From Desulfosarcina alkanivorans (GTDB taxonomy: Bacteria; Desulfobacterota; Desulfobacteria; Desulfobacterales; Desulfosarcinaceae): DNA of 64,000 nucleotides. Positions 52,405-60,361 of the stretch are shown piece after piece. A program made the translations under genes and the position numbers. The stretch's first letter is position 1. Every line of letters begins with the position of its first letter. The stretch spans positions 6,014,001 to 6,078,000 of the forward strand of contig NZ_AP021874.1 in the NCBI RefSeq assembly GCF_009688945.1, in the 5' to 3' direction. The notes beneath the pieces were generated by a model that was not told the origin of the DNA, did not search any database, and was given only the letters and a program-made list of their open reading frames with translations.

Positions 52405-54027
52405 CTACGGCTTCCGAATATTCATCTTTTTTATTCGTGAAGACAACGTTGTCGGTTTGATACCAAGAAGCCGCGCCGCGCCCCTTGCACCGTAAATCGT
52501 CCAATCGCTTTTTTCTAAGGCAGCGATGATGTTCCGGCGCTCCCTTTGTTTCATTTCGGAATCGGGGACGACTGTCCACTCATCATCAGACCCGGAATCC
52601 TCTGCCGACGTTTCGGTCGTATCGTAAGCGCCTTTTTCATCAGGCCAGATGAAACGAAGCGGATCGCCCTGTGAAATAATCACGGCTCGTTCGATAACGT
52701 TTTGCAGTTCGCGTACATTCCCGGGCCAATCATAACCCTGAAGCTCTTTGAGGCTGGTCTTGGTTAAACGTGGGAGTTTGCGATTTCCCCTTTTCTGGAT
52801 CAATCCCAAAAAGTGCTCGGCAAGCAGAGGGATATCCTCTTTGCGATATCGTAGTGGGGCCACCTCAAGGGGGAAAACACTCAGACGGTAATAAAGGTCC
52901 TGGCGAAAGAGGCCTTTCCCGATATCCTTCTTCAGGTTCCGATTTGTCGCCGCGATAATGCGTACATCCACTTTACGCGTCTTCTCATCCCCGACGCGTT
53001 CATACTCGCCTTCCTGCAGGACGCGTAGGAGTTTGCTCTGCAGGTCGATGGGGATTTCACCGACTTCGTCAAGAAAGAGCGTCCCACCGTCGGCGGCTTC
53101 AAACCTTCCGGCCCGATCCTTTAGTGCGCCGCTAAAAGCGCCTTTCACATGACCGAAAAATTCGCTTTCATACAGCTCCCGGCTGATGGAAGCGCAGTTG
53201 ACCTTAATGAGCGGACGGTCTTGCCGCAGACTGCGCTTGTGGATTTCACGGGCGACAAGCTCCTTGCCTGTTCCGGATTCACCCAGAATGATAACGTTGG
53301 TGTCTGTTGGCGCCACCAGTTCAACTTGCTTCAGAACACTTCTCAGGGCTTCGCTTTGGCCGACGATATCACCGAATGCACGGGCTTCCTGCACCTCCTC
53401 ACGCAAATAGGAGCATTCCAGCTCCAGCTGTTCTTGCAAGCGATTGATCGTTTCGAATGCCCTTGCGTTGACGATGGCGGTGGCGGCATGATCCGCGATC
53501 ATCCGCATCCAGACGAGCTCTTCATGCTGGAGTAAATCGCGAGTGAAAATCGACAGGACACCCAGGACTTCACCCTTGTAAAGGAGCGGCTGGCCGCCAA
53601 ATCCCAGAATCTTTTCTCGACGCGCCCACTCCGGCCTGGCGATCCATTTGGAATCCTTTTCTGTATCGTTCACTTCCACAGCCTTACCCGTGGCTGCTAT
53701 CCATCCGACCTTACGGGACCCCAGCGCAAAACGGCTGAACGCTCCATCCAGTCGGGACCAGTCGGCGTCTTTGTCAACCAGGGAGCGCCCCCGGCTCGCC
53801 ACCAGGTGGAGACATTTCGCGTTGTCTTCACAGGTCGCCTCCTTGTTCGGACAAGGGCAGTCTCCCTCCTTGATCAACCAAATCCGGGCCAGCGCTACGT
53901 GGGGACGTCGGGCGAGCTGCCGGACGATCATCCCCAGTAGCGTGGCAACAACGTGTTCCTGGGCCATCTCCAGGAGAAGGGTTTTGTAGGCTTCGTAATC
54001 CAGTTCGTGAACGTTGTCAGGTTTCAT
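52405..54027 (-). CDS. Sigma-54-dependent activator with cysteine-rich GAF sensor
   Basis: 540 aa. N-terminal GAF domain (about 20-190) containing an unusual cluster CPCPNKEATCEDNAKC (four Cys within 17 residues), suited to binding a metal or sensing redox/electrophiles. A coiled linker leads to the AAA+ domain: GESGTGKE, a sigma-54 loop reading GAFSGA instead of GAFTGA, TLFLDEVGEI, and NVRELQNVIERA. C-terminal Fis-type HTH (GAARLLGIKPTTLSSRIKKM). The start codon lies next to the ACGAAATTTCGT palindrome and faces the 54413 hydrolase gene, its probable target. Confidence 0.92.
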   Translation of the reverse strand: MKPDNVHELDYEAYKTLLLEMAQEHVVATLLGMIVRQLARRPHVALARIWLIKEGDCPCPNKEATCEDNAKCLHLVASRGRSLVDKDADWSRLDGAFSRFALGSRKVGWIAATGKAVEVNDTEKDSKWIARPEWARREKILGFGGQPLLYKGEVLGVLSIFTRDLLQHEELVWMRMIADHAATAIVNARAFETINRLQEQLELECSYLREEVQEARAFGDIVGQSEALRSVLKQVELVAPTDTNVIILGESGTGKELVAREIHKRSLRQDRPLIKVNCASISRELYESEFFGHVKGAFSGALKDRAGRFEAADGGTLFLDEVGEIPIDLQSKLLRVLQEGEYERVGDEKTRKVDVRIIAATNRNLKKDIGKGLFRQDLYYRLSVFPLEVAPLRYRKEDIPLLAEHFLGLIQKRGNRKLPRLTKTSLKELQGYDWPGNVRELQNVIERAVIISQGDPLRFIWPDEKGAYDTTETSAEDSGSDDEWTVVPDSEMKQRERRNIIAALEKSDWTIYGARGAARLLGIKPTTLSSRIKKMNIRKP

Positions 54028-54040
54028 GAAACCTAACTAA

Positions 54041-54052
54041 ACGAAATTTCGT
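54041..54052. promoter_or_regulatory. Palindrome ACGAAATTTCGT, candidate activator site
   Basis: Perfect 12-bp palindrome just upstream of the GAF regulator. Related sites: ACGAAGTTTCGT (57025-57036), GCGAAGTCTCGT (56986-56997) and TCAAAATTTCGT (46357-46368), each upstream of a sigma-54-like promoter. Confidence 0.5.
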
Positions 54053-54338
54053 GGTTTCGCAAGCTGAATTCAAGATCAAAATTGCACCCGGTGCAAGATT
54101 TGCCACAAATTGGATACGTTGTAGCCTAACTTACCAGCGATTATTCCAATCGCCAAGATATTCAAACACAATTTTCCTCAACACAACAACCGATAGGAAG
54201 AACATTTTCATATACGCTCTCATTGTCGAGATTCACATGGCACGTAAATACGGTGTCAACGATAATTCGGTGTGTCCACCCAATGTAGATAAAATTAATA
54301 TTGTATAAATTACAGTTTGTTGCAAGCAAAGTCAAAAT

Positions 54339-54353
54339 TGGTACGTATTTTGG
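54339..54353 (+). promoter_or_regulatory. Sigma-54-like promoter upstream of the 54413 hydrolase
   Basis: TGGTAC-N5-TTGG with GG-N10-GG spacing, about 60 bp upstream of the start codon. Confidence 0.5.
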
Positions 54354-54412
54354 AGTGGTGCTTTCAAACTGCTGAGTTTATCGGCAACAACCTATAAAGA
54401 TAGGAGGCTGAC

Positions 54413-55090
54413 ATGGCACTACCAAATCCAGGCATGAAGATAGACATCAAACGTACGGCATTGGTCATTATCGATCCCCAAAATGATTTTCTTAGCCCTG
54501 ATGGCGTCACATGGGGCGTTGTTGGCGAAAGCGTAACGGAGAACAACACGGTAGACAACATTGAAACGCTCTTTAAGACAGCCAAGGAGATCGGGCTACC
54601 GGTCTTCATCTCACCACACTATTACTACCCTGCGGACCACGGCTGGAAGTTCGAAGGAACATTGGAAGCGTTGATGCATAACATCGGCATGTTCGACCGT
54701 AAAGGTCCGTTGAACCTTGACGGTTTTGAAGGCTCGGGAGCCGACTGGCTGGAACGTTATAAGCCTTTCATCAACGATGGCGCCACTGTGGTCGTGAGCC
54801 CGCACAAGATATACGGGCCCGAATCCAACGATCTGGCTCTGCAGCTGCGCAAGCGAGATATCGGCAAGGTGATCCTGGCGGGCATGTCGGCGAATCTGTG
54901 CGTAGAGTCCCATATGCGTGAGCTTCTGGAGCAAGGATTCAAGGTGGCCGTCGTTAAAGATGCCACTGCGGCCGCAAAATTGCCCGAAGGTGACGGTTTT
55001 CTGGCCGCGATGATCAACTTTCGCTATATGGCAAATACCGTATGGACCACGGCTGAAGCCGTCAACGCGATAAATGAAAGTGGGCGTTGA
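54413..55090 (+). CDS. Isochorismatase-like cysteine hydrolase, cytoplasmic
   Basis: ATG at 54413 with AGGAGG 7 nt upstream. 225 aa. Catalytic triad of the family: Asp in LVIIDPQNDFL, Lys in VSPHKIYGP, Cys in MSANLCVESHMREL. Likely hydrolyses an amide or thioester-type small molecule. No signal peptide. A close paralogue with a signal peptide lies at 57201. The sigma-54-like promoter and the ACGAAATTTCGT site upstream tie it to the neighbouring GAF-type activator. Confidence 0.88.
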   Translation: MALPNPGMKIDIKRTALVIIDPQNDFLSPDGVTWGVVGESVTENNTVDNIETLFKTAKEIGLPVFISPHYYYPADHGWKFEGTLEALMHNIGMFDRKGPLNLDGFEGSGADWLERYKPFINDGATVVVSPHKIYGPESNDLALQLRKRDIGKVILAGMSANLCVESHMRELLEQGFKVAVVKDATAAAKLPEGDGFLAAMINFRYMANTVWTTAEAVNAINESGR

Positions 55091-55206
55091 AGACGGCCGC
55101 TTGAGCAAATGGCGGGCTCCGGGTCGGAGGCGTAAGCATTCGGCTCGGAGTTTGCCGAATAGTTAAATTAGTCGACATACAATATAATTGAGAAAAGAGG
55201 TACAAG

Positions 55207-56183
55207 ATGAACAGATACCACACCATTTTTGGCGCCATTTTTGTTGCATGGTTGTTTTTAACCGGTTTTACTGTTGTTGGAACAAATGATCCAGCGGCGG
55301 TATTTAAATCGGACAATTACCAAACACGGTACCGCACGATAACTGTCCAAAACTTATATAATTTCTACCGTGATGCTGGTTCCGGTAGTTCACCTGCAAT
55401 CATTTTTTTGCACGGATTCCCAACGTCGTCCCATATGTTCCGCAACCTTATTCCGGCCTTGGCCGACGACTTTCGTCTCGTGGTTCCGGATTATCCAGGA
55501 TTCGGAAATAGTGCAATGCCGGATATCAAAGCATTTGATTACACCTTCGATCGTCTGGCCGATGTGATAGAAGACTTTCTGGAGAAGTTGGATTTAAAGT
55601 GCTACAGTTTGTATGTGATGGACTACGGTGCCCCATCGGTTTCCGATTGGCTGTTCGACATCCGGAGCGTTTAGAATCACTTATCATCCAGAACGGCAAT
55701 GCATATGAAGAAGGGCTGCGCGAATTCTGGGATCCTATCCGAAAATACTGGAATGATCGCACTCCTGAGGATGCAAAACCACTGGCTGAGTTCATCACGC
55801 CGGAGGGAGTCAATTGGCATTACACGCACGGCGTGAGAAATGAGGCGTCTATCAGCCCGGATAATTGGGAGGCAGACCTGTATCATCTGACCAAGGAGGG
55901 CAATCCTGCAATTCAGCTTGCCCTGTTTTACGACTACAAAAACAATATCCCTCACTACCCGGCATGGCAGGCATATTTTCGCAAGCATCAGCCACCCCCA
56001 CTGATTGTTTGGGGAATAAACGATTATATTTTTCCAGCAGATGGAGCCTATCCATACAAAAGGGACCTTAAGAATATTAAGTTTCATTTACTGGAAACAG
56101 GGTATTTTGTGCTCGAGGAAGATGGTGTCCGGATCGCCAGTTTGATGCGCAAGTTCCTGAGTACAAAACTCACCTTAAAATAG
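55207..56183 (+). pseudogene. Alpha/beta hydrolase (epoxide hydrolase/dehalogenase-like) with one frameshift
   Basis: ATG at 55207, signal peptide or anchor (FGAIFVAWLFLTGFTVVG), then FLHGFPTSSHMFRNL (oxyanion), YPGFGNS and the nucleophile region YVMDYGAP, where Asp-Tyr is typical of epoxide hydrolases and haloalkane dehalogenases. One base is missing near 55633; the next frame continues IGFRLAVRHPERL to the stop at 56183 with PPLIVWGINDYIFP and the end of the lid domain. A single sequencing error could account for it, so the gene may be functional. Confidence 0.75.
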
Positions 56184-56490
56184 GAGCGGTAATTTGATGG
56201 TGGTCAAATGAGAGATCAAGCTTTCCACCATCACTTAACCTCCCAAAAAGAGGAAATTGGACACTGAAACAATCCATCAAAATAATAACTTCTTCCTAAT
56301 AGCAGCAACAAAGACCCGTACTTGTTCTTGTTGCGTCGTTCGTTGTATGAATCCAAACTGAAGCATCCGTCGATAGAGATACAAAAAAAAGGCTTCCCGT
56401 AAGGTAGCCCTTTCTTGTGATATCGATATCGACCATTCCATAATGTTACCAGGTCCCAAACCGTTGGGGTATCTGGCTTCTTGGTATGCG
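56184..56490. other. Gene-poor interval
   Basis: Open frames on the minus strand (56231-56630) have no start signals and no family motifs. Nothing further can be supported. Confidence 0.3.
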
Positions 56491-56739
56491 TCATGCGATG
56501 TTGAAACGGACATGGTAGGGTATCGTGTGAATTGCCCTGTCTGCGAACATACGAAAGTGACCGATCTGTACGAGCCGCATAGACAGCCTGAATAAAAAAC
56601 GGTAATAAAACTCCGGCAATACGGTAACATCCCTAAGATCGAAAAGTCTTAATTCCGCCCAATAGTACATCCTTGTTCGATTGTAGCGTAATGACAATGA
56701 TCTTATCTGCAACAATACGAGCTTCTTGATTCGTTTCAT
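56491..56739 (-). CDS. Hypothetical 82-aa basic protein
   Basis: The ATG at 56739 has GAAGGAG 6 nt upstream on the minus strand, which is the main support. The product is very basic and aromatic (MKRIKKLVLLQIRSLSLRY...) and resembles nothing I know. A hairpin CAGGCCC/GGGCCTG (56759-56781) lies upstream. Confidence 0.4.
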   Translation of the reverse strand: MKRIKKLVLLQIRSLSLRYNRTRMYYWAELRLFDLRDVTVLPEFYYRFLFRLSMRLVQIGHFRMFADRAIHTIPYHVRFNIA

Positions 56740-56758
56740 TTTAGTTCTCCTTCTATTT

Positions 56759-56781
56759 CAGGCCCAATATCATCGGGCCTG
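56759..56781. terminator. Hairpin CAGGCCC/GGGCCTG
   Basis: 7-bp stem with a 9-nt loop in the gene-poor region; no T-run. Function uncertain. Confidence 0.35.
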
Positions 56782-57104
56782 TGTCTGAGTTTATTTCTCA
56801 TTTGGTATATACACCCCCACCAGCACCGAGCCCCCACTAAAACCGACCCCATATACACCAACTAAAAGCGAATATTTACAAAAGTGAGTCATGGGGCGAG
56901 CTCTCGGTCCGCCTCTGATAGAGAAGTCCAGATGGACGTCCCATCCCAGTTCGTGCTTTGAAGCCTCTCTTCTGCACTGGAACATGCGAAGTCTCGTTGT
57001 TTAACCACGAAAAATTGTTTTTCTACGAAGTTTCGTCTGTAGACGATCGAGTTTTGTGCATAAAAAAAGCTTTGAAAACGAAAAGTTAATGGATTTTATG
57101 ATAG

Positions 57105-57120
57105 TTGGTATGCACCTTGT
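57105..57120 (+). promoter_or_regulatory. Sigma-54-like promoter upstream of the 57201 hydrolase
   Basis: TTGGTAT-N5-TTGT with the usual spacing, about 80 bp upstream of the start; the ACGAAGTTTCGT (57025) and GCGAAGTCTCGT (56986) elements lie 70-120 bp further upstream. Confidence 0.5.
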
Positions 57121-57200
57121 AATACCCCTTAGCGAACGTAGGAAATCAGAACCGCACGCTTCAGTGCAGCAACCAATTCCACTAATAAAGGAGGCTCAAC

Positions 57201-58016
57201 ATGAACGGTCAAATTCGCAGACAATTCTCTATCAGGCATATGCAAACCGCACTGGGATTTCTTCTGGCGCTGATGCTGACGATATCCACAGCTCGGGCAG
57301 GCTCCCCAGTGAATCCCGCTTATGCCGAACCGGATAAACCTGGTCTGCCGGCAAGCAACATGCAGCTCGACCCGCAACGGGTAGCGCTTGTGGTCGTCGA
57401 CCCACAAAACGATTTTTTAGACGAAAACGGTGTCGCCTGGGGTGTTGTCGGTAAATCCGTGACCGAACACAACGTCGTGCAGCACCTTGAAGACCTGTTT
57501 AAGGCCGCCAAGAGCAACGATCTGCCGGTCTTCATCTCGCCGCACTATTACTATCCGCACGATCACACATGGGAGTTCGAGGGCGCGTTGGAAAAGGTGA
57601 TGCACTCCATCGGCATGTTCGATCGTCCCGGACCGTTGGACGTAAACGGTCTTGAGGGTTCCGGGGCTGACTTTGTCCAGCGATACAAACCCTACCTGAA
57701 CGATGGAAAGACCGTAATTGCTTCCCCGCACAAGGTGTATGGACCTGAGCAGAACGACCTTGTCCTGCAACTCCGGAAACAACGCATCGACCAGGTTATC
57801 CTGGCCGGGATGTCCTCAAACCTGTGTGTAGAAAGCCATATGCGGGAGTTGTTGGAAGCAGGCTTTGAGGTAGCGGTGGTCAAGGATGCAACAGCCGGAG
57901 CGATCATTCCGGAAGGGGATGGATATCTCGCCGCACTCATCAATTTTCGTATGATGGCCAACGCCGTTTGGACCACGGATGAGGCCGTAAACAGAATGGA
58001 AGCACTGGGCAGATAA
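57201..58016 (+). CDS. Isochorismatase-like cysteine hydrolase, exported
   Basis: ATG at 57201 with AAGGAGG 9 nt upstream. 271 aa with a Sec signal peptide (ALGFLLALMLTISTARAG). The mature part is roughly two-thirds identical to the 54413 protein by eye and keeps the triad: VVVDPQNDFL, ASPHKVYGP, SSNLCVESHMREL. Export of an isochorismatase-like hydrolase is unusual and suggests that the same compound is hydrolysed on both sides of the membrane. Shares regulatory elements with the 54413 gene. Confidence 0.88.
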   Translation: MNGQIRRQFSIRHMQTALGFLLALMLTISTARAGSPVNPAYAEPDKPGLPASNMQLDPQRVALVVVDPQNDFLDENGVAWGVVGKSVTEHNVVQHLEDLFKAAKSNDLPVFISPHYYYPHDHTWEFEGALEKVMHSIGMFDRPGPLDVNGLEGSGADFVQRYKPYLNDGKTVIASPHKVYGPEQNDLVLQLRKQRIDQVILAGMSSNLCVESHMRELLEAGFEVAVVKDATAGAIIPEGDGYLAALINFRMMANAVWTTDEAVNRMEALGR

Positions 58017-58111
58017 TCAGGACGGCCAGACTGTAGAAGGACCCAATCGTTTACATAACTTCTAACATCTACCACCCACAAACCATGTCATACACACAAA
58101 AGGAGAAAGTC

Positions 58112-58477
58112 ATGAAAAAGCTATTAACATCGATCGCTGTCATTGCCAGTCTCTGTCTCATCAACACAACAGCCGGGGCAGGTGATCCTAAGACCATTAC
58201 CATAGTTGAACATCCGGGCTATTTTGAGACCCAGGGAGATGTTTTCGACATCCCGGCAGGCAAGTACAAGTTCGTGGTTAAAAACTGGTCAGGCAAGGAC
58301 GCTGGCTTCGTCTTTAACAGCGGGCAAAACAATGTCACTACGGATAAATCGAGCATGAAGGTCATTCTTCTTAAAAATGGTGAAGAGAGCACCTTCACGC
58401 TCAAGTTGTCCAAAGGAAACTATACCTATTTCTGTCCCATTATCCCCACTCCACCGTATCCGCTGCGTGTGAAGTAA
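58112..58477 (+). CDS. Small exported cupredoxin-like protein
   Basis: The ATG at 58112 follows AAAGGAG; the longer frame from 58085 lacks a ribosome-binding site. 121 aa with a signal peptide (LLTSIAVIASLCLINTTAGA). Beta-rich domain with FDIPAGKYKFVVKNWSGKDA and TLKLSKGNYTYFCPIIPTPP; a single Cys follows the Tyr-Phe as in blue copper proteins, but the usual His ligands are not obvious, so copper binding is uncertain. It is a probable operon partner of the exported hydrolase. Confidence 0.7.
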   Translation: MKKLLTSIAVIASLCLINTTAGAGDPKTITIVEHPGYFETQGDVFDIPAGKYKFVVKNWSGKDAGFVFNSGQNNVTTDKSSMKVILLKNGEESTFTLKLSKGNYTYFCPIIPTPPYPLRVK

Positions 58478-58490
58478 TCTACTGTTTCTT

Positions 58491-58526
58491 AGGGCCGGCT
58501 TGAAGCTATAGCTCCAAGCCGGCCCT
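58491..58526 (+). terminator. Hairpin terminator after the cupredoxin gene
   Basis: AGGGCCGGCTTG...CAAGCCGGCCCT, 12-bp stem followed by TTGATTCAG. Homologous to the hairpin at 47156. Confidence 0.65.
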
Positions 58527-58591
58527 TGATTCAGTCGTCAGTTTCAGGTGGAAGTTCATTACCCAGAGGATTCGACCGCAGGAGGTTAATT

Positions 58592-59062
58592 ATGGAGACC
58601 AGGCCCCCCTTGCCGCGTTTCACTAAGGAGACGGCGGCACAAAAAGTACGCATGGCGGAGAACGGCTGGAACAGCCGTGATCCCATTAAGGTATCGATGG
58701 CTTATACAGAGGACAGCCGATGGCGCAATAGAGCCGAGTTCTTCCAGGGGCGTGAGGCCATCCAGGCGTTTCTAACGCGAAAATGGGATCGTGAACTCGA
58801 CTACCGCCTCATCAAAGAGCTCTGGGCTCACGATGGCAACCGCATTGCCGTACGCTTCCAATACGAGTACCACGACGATTCCGACAACTGGTTCAGGGCC
58901 TGTGGCAACGAACTTTGGGAATTTTCTGACAATGGCCTGATGCATAGGCGGGAGGCAAGCATCAATGACGTGCTCATCCGCAGTGAAGACCGGAAATTTC
59001 TGTGGCCGGAGCTTGGCCCGCGACCGGACGACTACCCTGGTCTGACTGAGCTTGGCCTGTAG
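58592..59062 (+). CDS. DUF1348 (NTF2-like) protein
   Basis: ATG at 58592 with AGGAGG upstream; earlier codons are in the promoter region. 156 aa. PPLPRFTKETAAQKVRMAE, GWNSRDPIKVSMAYTEDSRW, RNRAEFFQGREAIQAFL and the end GLMHRREASINDV are the conserved blocks of DUF1348, a nuclear transport factor 2-like family of 150-160 aa with unknown activity, often near oxidative-stress genes. Intact. Confidence 0.9.
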   Translation: METRPPLPRFTKETAAQKVRMAENGWNSRDPIKVSMAYTEDSRWRNRAEFFQGREAIQAFLTRKWDRELDYRLIKELWAHDGNRIAVRFQYEYHDDSDNWFRACGNELWEFSDNGLMHRREASINDVLIRSEDRKFLWPELGPRPDDYPGLTELGL

Positions 59063-59221
59063 ACGGTAAGGCTCGGTACAGAAGGGTAATCTATGAAGGC
59101 ATGCATTAGGGCGAACCAAAACATCCAGTTTGTCATGAAAACCCAGGCTGGAAGGCGAACGGTTAACCGCGAAAGCCGGGTCGCCGCATTTACTTAAAAC
59201 CAATAACAGGAGGCACGACAG

Positions 59222-59857
59222 ATGAAAATACTGATTGTCTACTATTCCACTTATGGCCATGTACACAGGATGGCAGAGGCAGTTGCTGAGGGAATCAAGC
59301 AGATCGATGGTGCCGAGCCCGTCTTGCGGCGCGTGCCTGAAACCCTACCTGAAGACGTACTTGAGAAAATGGGGACTGTCGATGCGTAACAAGCGCTGGC
59401 CCATGTGCCCATCTGTACCGTTAACGAACTTGCTGCCGCTGATGCCGTCATCTTCGGTACACCAACTCGCTTTGGCAATATGTGCGGGCAGATGCGCCAG
59501 TTTCTGGACGCCACCGGTCAACTCTGAGCCAAAGGCGTCCTGGTTGGCAAGGTCGGTAACGTGTTCACGAGCAGCGCCACCCAGCATGGCGGTCAGGAAT
59601 CCACCATACTCTCGTTTCATACATCGCTTTTGCGCCACGGCTTCGTGATCGTGGGATTGCCCTATGCATTTCAGGGACAGATGCGCATCGATGAGGTGAC
59701 AGGTGGTTCACCGTATGGTGCTTCGACAATTGCAGGCGGATCGGGTGAGCGAATGCCCAGCGACAAGGAACTGAATGCAGCGCGTTTTCAAGGCAAACAT
59801 GTCGCCGAAATTAAAAAGAAACTCAAAGCGCAGTTTTCGGTTCAATTCGAGTCCTAA
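59222..59857 (+). pseudogene. WrbA-type NAD(P)H:quinone oxidoreductase with two stop codons
   Basis: The frame from ATG 59222 (MKILIVYYSTYGHVHRMAE, the FMN-binding loop) continues without indels to 59857 with FGTPTRFGNMCGQMRQFLDA, SSATQHGGQESTILSFHTSL and FQGKHVAEI, giving a WrbA-length protein (about 211 aa). It is broken by TAA at 59387-59389 and by TGA at 59525-59527, the latter at the position of a conserved Trp (QLWAKG). WrbA reduces quinones with FMN. Inactivated by point mutation. Confidence 0.85.
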
Positions 59858-60361
59858 GGTGAAACCGAAGGCGTCCATCAAATATGGGAGTTTTCGAAGA
59901 AGTTAAGCTATCCAAAGCTTGAGATTAAGCAAGATATGCTGACAGGTGAACTGGAATACACCTGAGTTGCCGTTACGATCGCGACCATGGTCTACAAACA
60001 TGAAAGACAGATATAGACAGATCTACCCGGACAGTGGGCGCCCCACATCCTGTAATGACAATAGGATTGTCAAAAAATGTAGAAAGCACAGGTCAGCTTG
60101 AAAATCAATCCCGACATCGATGGATCGCCGAAAATTGTCTAACTGGTAGCTTGCTATCTGGAGCACATAACCGTCAAGGGCGCCTGGGTGGGGCTTACGC
60201 GGCTTGCCCTTTCCCCCATGTGAACGCTTCTGCCGCGGATTTAACGGTGAAGAAAGTCTTGTCTGGCCCCATTTCGTAGCCGATCTGTCCCTGCCATGCG
60301 GGCGGGTACTCTTTGACTACCTATAAGCTGAATAAGGACACCTGAAAGAAAGGCAACGATC
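59858..60361. other. Gene-poor interval with a minus-strand remnant
   Basis: No intact gene. On the minus strand (about 60195-60321) a short frame YPPAWQGQIGYEMGPDKTFF followed by TVKSAAEAFTWGKG looks like the end of a protein whose start is absent. The plus strand has nothing recognisable. Confidence 0.35.

Noticed and set aside
56231..56630. Overlapping minus-strand ORFs of 87 and 117 aa
   Set aside because: No ribosome-binding site, low-complexity basic composition and no family motif; only the 82-aa frame at 56491-56739 has a plausible start.
59525..59527. UGA in the WrbA frame as a selenocysteine codon
   Set aside because: The position corresponds to a conserved Trp, not Cys, and a TAA occurs earlier in the same frame; simple inactivation explains both.
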